Origin: Verrucomicrobia bacterium UBA6775
Lineage (GTDB): Bacteria > Verrucomicrobiota > Verrucomicrobiia > Limisphaerales > UBA1096
DNA: 17,330 nucleotides
NCBI GenBank assembly: GCA_002453165.1
Contig: DKGH01000007.1
Span: 1 to 17,330, forward strand
Direction of reading: 5' to 3'
The notes beneath the pieces are model-generated. The model saw nothing but the letters and a program-made list of their open reading frames with translations, did not search any database and had not been told where the DNA came from. The translations under genes and the position numbers were made by a program. Positions 1 through 5,134 of this stretch are shown here, piece after piece. Within the stretch, counting starts at the first letter, position 1, and every line of letters starts with the position of its first letter.

Positions 1-32
1 GGTCGCGAGTTCGAATCTCGCCATACCGACCA
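1..32 (+). tRNA. tRNA 3' end, probably tRNA-Pro (partial)
   Basis: The window begins inside a tRNA. Visible are a T-arm with 5-bp stem GCGAG/CTCGC (5-9 and 17-21) enclosing the loop TTCGAAT, the 3' acceptor strand CATACCG (22-28), discriminator A29 and an encoded CCA (30-32). The implied 5' acceptor strand is CGGTATG. A C1-G72 pair with discriminator A, and a variable region ending GGTC, match bacterial tRNA-Pro better than most other isoacceptors. The anticodon lies outside the window, so the amino-acid identity is inference; that it is a tRNA is close to certain. Confidence 0.85.
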
Positions 33-59
33 TTTTTCCCATTATTTGAGTTTTAAGAA

Positions 60-200
60 ATGTCCGAACCAACAAAAAAACCGTTTTTTCTTTTCGCTGA
101 GCCGGAACAAAAAAGGCCGTGGTTTTCGACGGCAGCTTCGACCCTGATGCTGATCCTTTGGCCGGTGCCGTTGATCGTCATCCTCCTCATTTGGAGCTGA
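60..200 (+). CDS. possible small single-pass membrane protein (46 aa)
   Basis: An ATG at 60 opens a 46-codon frame ending at TGA 198-200, 27 bp after the tRNA. The product has a hydrophilic, Lys/Glu/Pro-rich N-terminal half (starting MSEPTKKP) and a hydrophobic segment at about residues 27-45 (LMLILWPVPLIVILLIW), followed directly by the stop. That is the layout of a tail-anchored or N-in single-pass peptide. There is no strong Shine-Dalgarno sequence, only an A-rich stretch (TTAAGAA) before the ATG. I recognise no family. The segregation of charge and hydrophobicity argues for a real gene, but at this length chance cannot be excluded. It overlaps a spurious 5' extension of the next gene. Confidence 0.45.
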   Translation: MSEPTKKPFFLFAEPEQKRPWFSTAASTLMLILWPVPLIVILLIWS

Positions 201-262
201 CGTTTTCCTTTACCAGACTTTATACGTTGACGCCGGCTTGGCTGGTGTTGGAGAGTTGCCCC

Positions 263-913
263 GTGAACAAGCTCACTTTTTCGATCATACTTACCGCTGT
301 CTTTAGCACGTCACTCGTTGCCGCGGACAAAAAATACAAGGCCATCTTTGACGGCAAGACGCTCGAAGGCTGGACTCAGCGCAACGGCACGGCGACCTAT
401 CGTGTCGAAAAGAAGGCGGTTGTCGGCAAGACCAACGAAGGCAGCCCGAACTCATTCCTTTGCACGGACAAGGAATACGCCAATTTCGACCTCGTGTTTG
501 AGGTCAAAGTGGATGACCGGCTCAACTCCGGCGTGCAGATTCGCTCGCAAACCAAGGGCGGCCCGAAGGGGCGCGTAAACGGCCCACAGGTGGAGATCGA
601 GGCCAGCGGCAAAAACGGAGCCGAGGCCGGTTATCTTTATGGCGAAGCGGCCGGCGGGTGGATGACCCCGGCAGACAAGCGCAAACCGCACAAGCATTTT
701 AAGGATGGCGAGTGGAACCGCTACCGCGTATTGGCTAAGGGGGCAAACATCAAGGTCTGGATCAACGACGAATTGATCTCCGACCTGAACGATGAGGCCA
801 AGCTAAAGAGTCACCCGAAGGGATTTATCGGGCTGCAGGTCCACAGCATCGGTCGCGGACAGGGCCCCTACGAGGTGCGCTGGCGTAAAATCAAAATTAA
901 GGAACTCGACTGA
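263..913 (+). CDS. secreted DUF1080 / 3-keto-disaccharide hydrolase family protein
   Basis: This 216-residue exported protein belongs to the DUF1080 family (3-keto-disaccharide hydrolase, PF06439), a jelly-roll fold abundant in Planctomycetota, Verrucomicrobiota and Bacteroidota. I chose the GTG at 263 because GGAGAG (250-255) lies 7 bp upstream and because it puts a signal peptide at the N-terminus (MNKLTFSIILTAVFSTSLVA, cleaved before ADKK). Family signatures are the early FDGKTLEGW, the core strand NSGVQIRSQ, GPQVEIEA, the GYLYGEAAGGWM segment, GEWNRYRV and the closing strand YEVRWRKIKIKEL. Members act on 3-keto-glycosides or bind sugars; the substrate here is unknown. The frame stays open back to 119, but that stretch is low-complexity and overlaps a better small reading frame. 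The gene ends before a terminator. Confidence 0.85.
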   Translation: MNKLTFSIILTAVFSTSLVAADKKYKAIFDGKTLEGWTQRNGTATYRVEKKAVVGKTNEGSPNSFLCTDKEYANFDLVFEVKVDDRLNSGVQIRSQTKGGPKGRVNGPQVEIEASGKNGAEAGYLYGEAAGGWMTPADKRKPHKHFKDGEWNRYRVLAKGANIKVWINDELISDLNDEAKLKSHPKGFIGLQVHSIGRGQGPYEVRWRKIKIKELD

Positions 914-936
914 GCTTCCGTTAACGGATTTTTAAA

Positions 937-966
937 ACGCACGGGTGATCGCCTGTGCGTTTTTTG
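937..966. terminator. intrinsic terminator between convergent genes
   Basis: The arms ACGCACGGG (937-945) and CCTGTGCGT (952-960) pair with one mismatch around a 6-nt loop. A T-run follows on the + strand (961-965), and an A-run (934-937) precedes the stem, giving a T-run for the minus strand. It lies 23 bp after the DUF1080 stop and just beyond the stop of the opposing gene, so it probably serves both. Confidence 0.8.
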
Positions 967-970
967 TTTC

Positions 971-1276
971 TCAGGTGGCCCCACGGGTCGTCTTCGTTGG
1001 GCCTTCCAGAATGGCGAAATCCTTGGAGGTCGCATTAGCAAAGGAGGGGTTGTTGGCGACCTGGGAGAATACCTCCGATTCTAGATAGCTCTGCATCGCC
1101 TCCTTGGACTCCCAAAAATAGACACCGCCGTAGGTGTTCGTGTCCTCATTTGCGAGCCAGTGTTTTGAAATCAAGCCGGGCAGATCTGCAAAAGTCTGTG
1201 CAATTTCATCGCAGGCGTCTGAGTAGCCCTCATGAGAGAGGCCGTTGAGGTTGAAGTTTATAATCTGTATGTGCAT
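971..1276 (-). CDS. YdhR-like putative monooxygenase (ABM superfamily)
   Basis: This 101-residue protein has the size and pattern of the YdhR group of dimeric alpha/beta-barrel (ABM) proteins. It begins with a beta strand (MHIQIINFNLNGL) and has a helix with EIAQTFADLPGLISKHW. GGVYFWESKEAMQSYLES then matches the conserved G-G-x-Y-x-F/W block followed by an A-x-x-Y helix. Relatives are called monooxygenases by fold, but few have a proven reaction. It is cytoplasmic, with no signal peptide. The ATG at 1276 follows a G-rich stretch (GGCGGGG) directly, with no SD at normal spacing. It is separated from rdgB by about 127 bp of repeat-rich sequence, so it may be transcribed alone. Assignment is by motif pattern and length only. 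Confidence 0.7.
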   Translation of the reverse strand: MHIQIINFNLNGLSHEGYSDACDEIAQTFADLPGLISKHWLANEDTNTYGGVYFWESKEAMQSYLESEVFSQVANNPSFANATSKDFAILEGPTKTTRGAT

Positions 1277-1337
1277 TCCCCGCCATACTGGGGCGCAGTC
1301 GGGCTAAGTCAAGGTTGCTATTTTGGGTTTTGGGTGG

Positions 1338-1400
1338 GCCGCAGATGAACGCAGATATTCAGTGTTAACTTGATCCGTGAATATCCGTGAAATCCGTGTC
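1338..1400. repeat. intergenic tandem/inverted repeat (GCAGATGAAC / ATCCGTGAA type)
   Basis: GCAGAT recurs at a 10-bp step (GCAGATGAACGCAGATATTC, 1341-1360). ATCCGTGAA then recurs at 1373-1381 and 1382-1391, followed by a degenerate ATCCGTGTC. GATATTC (1354-1360) and GAATATC (1379-1385) form an inverted pair. Similar short phrases recur between genes in many environmental bacterial genomes. It lies 3' of rdgB and could fold in its transcript, but no T-run marks it as a terminator. Confidence 0.55.
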
Positions 1401-1403
1401 AGT

Positions 1404-2027
1404 TCAAAAGAACGCGGCCAACTTGGTCAGGGCCTTGGCCCGGTGGCTGAGGGTGTTTTTGGTGGCGGAACCAAGCTCGGCGAAACTTTGGGTGAAGCCG
1501 TCCGGGATAAATAGCGGATCGTATCCGAACCCGCCGCCGCCTGCTTCCGTTTGGCTGATTCGCCCGCGGCAAATTCCCTCGAATAGTTCAGTGCGTACCG
1601 CTTGGCCAAGCGGAGTCATTGCGAGGACACAACGAAACTGCGCGTCCCGGTCCGCTTCGGGAACGTCAGCCATCTCGCGCAGCAGCTTGGCATTGTTGTC
1701 GGCGTCAGTGGCGTTGCCTTGTTTTTCGCCGGAGGCGTATCGGGCAGAATGAATGCCGGGCGCGCCGCCAAGCGCATCGACTTCGAGTCCGGAGTCGTCG
1801 GCCAGGACGAAGTCCGGGAGCGCTTGGCCAAGCGCTTGTTTTTTTAGCCAAGCGGCGATTTCGCGCGACTTTTTCGTGGCGTTAGCGGCGAAGCTGTCGC
1901 CGTTTTCAATGACCGGCGGGGCATCGGGAAAAGCGTCCAGCGATAGGATGGCGAAACCATCTCCGAGAATCGCGCCGATCTCTTCGGATTTGTGGTCGTT
2001 ACGGCTCGCGATGAGGATAGTGGGCAT
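1404..2027 (-). CDS. rdgB: XTP/dITP diphosphatase (RdgB/HAM1 family)
   Basis: RdgB hydrolyses ITP, dITP and XTP to monophosphates, clearing deaminated purines from the nucleotide pool in the cytoplasm. The 207-residue protein has all family motifs: the N-terminal nucleotide loop ASRNDHK (7-13), the metal-site motif ADDSGLEVDAL (76-86), GAPGIHSARYA (88-98), GGGGFGYDPLF (163-173) and SHRAKAL (194-200). It starts at ATG 2027, 9 bp after the ABC exporter stop, so the two are likely cotranscribed; no good SD is seen. Two copies of the iterated palindrome lie in frame and encode ALGQAL (residues 65-70, just before the metal motif) and PLGQAV (139-144, in a surface loop). Neither touches an active-site motif, and the protein is only slightly longer than usual. 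Confidence 0.95.
   Translation of the reverse strand: MPTILIASRNDHKSEEIGAILGDGFAILSLDAFPDAPPVIENGDSFAANATKKSREIAAWLKKQALGQALPDFVLADDSGLEVDALGGAPGIHSARYASGEKQGNATDADNNAKLLREMADVPEADRDAQFRCVLAMTPLGQAVRTELFEGICRGRISQTEAGGGGFGYDPLFIPDGFTQSFAELGSATKNTLSHRAKALTKLAAFF
1598..1613. repeat. iterated palindrome, perfect copy (in rdgB)
   Basis: A 16-bp perfect palindrome CCGCTTGGCCAAGCGG whose core CGCTTGGCCAAGCG lies at 1599-1612. It is inside rdgB and is read on the minus strand as Pro-Leu-Gly-Gln-Ala. Confidence 0.9.
1820..1835. repeat. iterated palindrome, perfect copy (in rdgB)
   Basis: The core CGCTTGGCCAAGCG is at 1821-1834, and flanking G and C extend the symmetry to 16 bp. It is followed by CTTG, a seven-T run and AGCCAAGCGG (1847-1856), as if a second copy had been interrupted. 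Read as Ala-Leu-Gly-Gln-Ala-Leu in RdgB. Confidence 0.9.
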
Positions 2028-2036
2028 GACGTTGGG

Positions 2037-3863
2037 TCAGGAGATCGGTTCGAATTTTTCGAATCTCTTCTCGAGGAAAGTGGTGTTTTGGATGTTGGCT
2101 AGACGGGCGTAGAGACCCTCCTGCGCGATGAGTTCGTCGTGAGTGCCGCGCTCGATGATGCTCCCGTTTTTCAGTACCAAAATCTGGTCGGCATTACGGA
2201 TGGTGCTGAGGCGGTGTGCGATGACAAAACTGGTTCGACCTCTCATGAGCCGCTCGAGTGCCTGCTGGATCAGTTGCTCGGTGGCGGTGTCGACACTGGC
2301 GGTGGCCTCGTCGAGAATGAGGATGGGCGAGTCCTTTAGGAGCGCGCGGGCGATGCTGATTCGCTGTTTTTCGCCGACGCTGAGGCGCACCCCTCGTTCG
2401 CCGACCTTGCTGTCGAAGCCGTTGGTTAGTTCGCAAATGAAGTCATGGCAATTTGCCGCCCGGGAGGCCTCAAAAACCTCTTCATCACAGGCGTCAAGAT
2501 TTCCGTAAGCGATGTTTTCGCGGACGGTGCCGTTGAACAGAAATGGCTCCTGACTGACGACGGAGATGTTATGCCGCAGCGACTGAAGTGAGGTGTCGGC
2601 GATGCTTTGGCCGTCGATGGTAATTTCCCCATCGTCGGTTTCGTAGAATGCCGGCAGGAGATTGACGAGGGTTGATTTACCGGCGCCTGTAGGCCCTACA
2701 AGCGCAGTCATCTGGCCCGGTTTGGCAATGAGGGTGATGTCGTTCAACGCCGGCTTGTCGTCGGTGTAGTTGAATTGAACGCCGCGGTACTCGACTTCGC
2801 CGCGCACCGGCTCGGGCAGTGCTTGGTTGGCACCGGCGGTTTTGCGTTCCTCGGTGGAGTCGAGAATATCGAAGACACGCTCCCCGCCGGCCCGGGCGGA
2901 TTGCAGCATTTGGTTCAGCCCGTGCAACTTGCTAATCGGTTCGTAAAACAGGGCGAGATAAAACAGGAACGCCACCAGTTCGCCGACGGACATCTGGTCG
3001 TCCATAACTTGCCCGCCGCCGATCCACAGGACGAGGCCGGTGCCGGTGGCAGCAATAAAGCTCATGGACGGATTGTAGAAAGCCCAGGCACGCATGATCG
3101 TGAGTGTGCTCTGGCGCATCGCCTCGGCTCGGTCAGTGAAGCGGCCGTCCTCGTGCTTCTCGCGGCCGAAGGCCTTGATTTCGCGCACGCCCTGCAGGTT
3201 GTCCATCAAAAGGGCATTCATGGCGCTAGAGGCCTGCCGCTGTTTCCGATAACGCTTGTGGGCGGTCAGCGTGTACCACATTGCGCCAATGGCGAGCAAC
3301 GGGATCGGGATCATCGCGACGCCGGCCAGCATTGGGTTGGTGGCAAACAGGATGGCCAGCACGCCGAAGATGCTAACGATCGCGACAGTGCCCTGCTCGG
3401 TCCCGTCTATCAAAAGTCTCTCGACGGCGTTCACGTCCTCTATGACGCGGGTCATGAGATCGCCGGAGGCGCGTTTGTCGTAGTAGCGCACCGGCAGGCG
3501 TTGCAGTTGGGCGTACACTTCGCGGCGCATGTCGAACACCACGTTTTGCTCGAAGTGATTGTTGACCTGAATTCGGATGCTGTTGAAAAAATCGCGCAGG
3601 AAAAATGCGCCGACCAGAAGCAGGATGGCGGTGTCGAGTTGGCTGGTATTGCCCAGCCCGATGACGTCGTCGATGATGTACTGGGTCAACCGGGGAAATG
3701 CAAAGGCGCAAAGCAGGGATAGTACTGCGCACGCGATCGTGGCCAGAGCCAGCCCCTTGTACGGCCAAAGATAGGCGCTCACACGGCGGATGATCTCGAC
3801 GGCGGATCGTTTTTTAGCCTTAAAAATCGGATCGTTTTCGGTCAGATGAGCGAGGTTCGACAT
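2037..3863 (-). CDS. MsbA-type ABC exporter, fused membrane and ATPase domains
   Basis: This 608-residue half-transporter has a type I ABC exporter membrane domain (about residues 30-330, several hydrophobic helices) fused to a nucleotide-binding domain. The ATPase motifs are complete: Walker A GPTGAGKST (390-398), Q-loop SQEP (437-440), signature LSVGEKQ (494-500), Walker B ILILDEA (514-520), D-loop SVD and H-loop His550 (IAHRLSTI). It would act as an inner-membrane homodimer. The family exports lipid A-linked lipids, other lipids, peptides or drugs, and the sequence does not settle which. It begins 209 bp from the divergent oxidoreductase and is followed 9 bp later by rdgB. A degenerate palindrome copy lies 7 bp upstream of the start, where an SD would be expected; no SD is seen. 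Confidence 0.93.
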   Translation of the reverse strand: MSNLAHLTENDPIFKAKKRSAVEIIRRVSAYLWPYKGLALATIACAVLSLLCAFAFPRLTQYIIDDVIGLGNTSQLDTAILLLVGAFFLRDFFNSIRIQVNNHFEQNVVFDMRREVYAQLQRLPVRYYDKRASGDLMTRVIEDVNAVERLLIDGTEQGTVAIVSIFGVLAILFATNPMLAGVAMIPIPLLAIGAMWYTLTAHKRYRKQRQASSAMNALLMDNLQGVREIKAFGREKHEDGRFTDRAEAMRQSTLTIMRAWAFYNPSMSFIAATGTGLVLWIGGGQVMDDQMSVGELVAFLFYLALFYEPISKLHGLNQMLQSARAGGERVFDILDSTEERKTAGANQALPEPVRGEVEYRGVQFNYTDDKPALNDITLIAKPGQMTALVGPTGAGKSTLVNLLPAFYETDDGEITIDGQSIADTSLQSLRHNISVVSQEPFLFNGTVRENIAYGNLDACDEEVFEASRAANCHDFICELTNGFDSKVGERGVRLSVGEKQRISIARALLKDSPILILDEATASVDTATEQLIQQALERLMRGRTSFVIAHRLSTIRNADQILVLKNGSIIERGTHDELIAQEGLYARLANIQNTTFLEKRFEKFEPIS

Positions 3864-3870
3864 AAATCAA

Positions 3871-3890
3871 CGCTTGGCCAGGCGCCTGGC
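3871..3890. repeat. iterated palindrome, compound variant with paired changes
   Basis: CGCTTGGCCAGGCG (3871-3884) has one mismatch to the core and overlaps a second perfect palindrome GCCAGGCGCCTGGC (3877-3890). Compared with the intergenic copy at 10564-10583, the second palindrome differs at two symmetrical positions (A to G and T to C), so pairing is kept. Confidence 0.8.
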
Positions 3891-3986
3891 ACAGGCAAAA
3901 GCGGTAAGGGTTTTGCGGTACGCTTGGCCTAGTTTCAAGTTGAATTCACATGGATTAACAGTATTGGCAGTACTTGGGTGTCGTCT

Positions 3987-4002
3987 CCGCTTGGCCAAGC
4001 GG
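3987..4002. repeat. iterated palindrome, perfect intergenic copy
   Basis: A 16-bp perfect palindrome CCGCTTGGCCAAGCGG with the core at 3988-4001, lying 71 bp before the preferred start of the Gfo/Idh/MocA gene. Confidence 0.9.
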
Positions 4003-4072
4003 CACGCAAAAAAACTGAAATCAGGAAACTGAAAACTTGCAACTCATGTGCGAAAAACGATCCAATTCGCCC

Positions 4073-5134
4073 ATGCAACGCAGAACCTTCATTCGAACCT
4101 CGGCGGTGGGTGCCCTGGCCGTTCCGTTTGTCGTGCGCGGAACACAACGGAAGATCCGTATTGGTCAGATTGGGACGGGTCATTCGCACGCTTCCGGTAA
4201 ATTGGCTGCCATTCGAACCCTTTCGGACGACTTTGAGTTGGTCGGAATCGCACAGCCGAAGGAGGCTGCAGCCAAGGCGGTGCCGAACAGCGGTTTTTAT
4301 CGCGGGGTAAAGCGGATGACGGAGGAGGAACTGCTGTCCTCGCCGGGGTTGGAGGCGGTGGCGGTCGAGACGGAACTGCCGCACTTGGTGTCCACGGCCA
4401 AGCGGGCAGTCGCAGCCGGGATGCACATTCACCACGACAAACCGGGAGGGTTGAACCTGTCCGGTTTTCGGGAGTTGGTCGACTTGGCCAGACGCAAAAA
4501 GCGGGTGATACAGATGGGCTACATGCTACGCTACAACCCGGCGTTTCAATTCATGTACAACGCTGCAAGGGGAGGCTGGCTCGGGGAAATCATGGAGATC
4601 GACGCGATGATGGGAAAGATGGCCTCCGCGTCGTTGCGGGGGGAGTTGGCCCGCTATGAAGGCGGCGGGATGTTCGAGTTGGCCTGTCACCTGATCGACT
4701 CGGTCGTGCACGTGATGGGTAGGCCCAATGCGGTGCGCGGATTTCAGCGCGACTCGCAGGGCGACGGAATTCGCGACAACCAGTTGGCTGTTCTCGAGTA
4801 CGAAAAGGCGACTGCGGCGGTGCGTTGCAACCATCGGGATGTGTTCGGTTTTTCCCGGCGCCGGTTCCAAATTGCGGGGGATAGGGGTGTGATCGAAATC
4901 CGCCCGATGGAACCGGGGAATCAACTCGAGCTGAGTCTCGCCGGTGCCAGGGATGGCTACAAGCGAGGCACGCAAACAGTGAAGTTGCCGCCAAGGCGTG
5001 GTGGGCGTTACGACGGGGAATTTGCAGACTTGGCCAAGGTGATTCGCGGTGAAAAGGAATTCGAATGGTCATACGACCATGACTTGGCCGTGCAGGAGAC
5101 CGTTCTCCTCGCGTCGGGGATGCCGCTTGAATGA
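4073..5134 (+). CDS. Tat-exported Gfo/Idh/MocA family oxidoreductase
   Basis: This is an NAD(P)-dependent sugar oxidoreductase of the Gfo/Idh/MocA family. From ATG 4073 the product is 353 residues and opens with a twin-arginine signal (MQRRTFIRTSAVGALAVPFVV), so it is probably exported folded with its cofactor. The Rossmann start KIRIGQIGTGHSH (27-39) is a GxGxxx variant. HDKPGG (121-126) is the family's EKP motif with Asp for Glu, and MLRYNP and ACHLID are the later substrate-domain blocks. No SD precedes 4073. ATG 4046 and TTG 4037 are in frame, and TTG 4037 has AGGAAA 8 bp upstream; I prefer 4073 because the RR motif then sits at the N-terminus. The stop overlaps the next start as ATGA, indicating translational coupling with the dehydrogenase-cytochrome. 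Confidence 0.88.
   Translation: MQRRTFIRTSAVGALAVPFVVRGTQRKIRIGQIGTGHSHASGKLAAIRTLSDDFELVGIAQPKEAAAKAVPNSGFYRGVKRMTEEELLSSPGLEAVAVETELPHLVSTAKRAVAAGMHIHHDKPGGLNLSGFRELVDLARRKKRVIQMGYMLRYNPAFQFMYNAARGGWLGEIMEIDAMMGKMASASLRGELARYEGGGMFELACHLIDSVVHVMGRPNAVRGFQRDSQGDGIRDNQLAVLEYEKATAAVRCNHRDVFGFSRRRFQIAGDRGVIEIRPMEPGNQLELSLAGARDGYKRGTQTVKLPPRRGGRYDGEFADLAKVIRGEKEFEWSYDHDLAVQETVLLASGMPLE

Larger units (their letters stand above)
3864..4072. promoter_or_regulatory. divergent intergenic region with three palindrome copies
   Basis: These 209 bp between the divergently transcribed exporter and oxidoreductase must hold promoters for both directions. I see no convincing -35/-10 pair. It carries a one-mismatch compound palindrome (3871-3890), a half-degenerate copy CGCTTGGCCTAG (3921-3932) and a perfect 16-bp copy (3987-4002). 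A short purine-rich AGGAAA (4023-4028) could be a ribosome site for an upstream TTG start of the oxidoreductase. The regulatory role is inferred only from gene orientation. Confidence 0.5.

Noticed and set aside
1..32. tRNA 3' end as an integration (att) site
   Set aside because: No integrase, phage gene or second copy of the tRNA end is seen in the window.
119..262. N-terminal extension of the first DUF1080 gene back to 119
   Set aside because: It would bury the signal peptide in the middle of the protein, while a GTG with SD at correct spacing exists at 263.
2775..3722. 315-codon open frame on the + strand opposite the ABC exporter
   Set aside because: It is antisense to a complete exporter; its His/Gly/Asp-rich product has no domain pattern.
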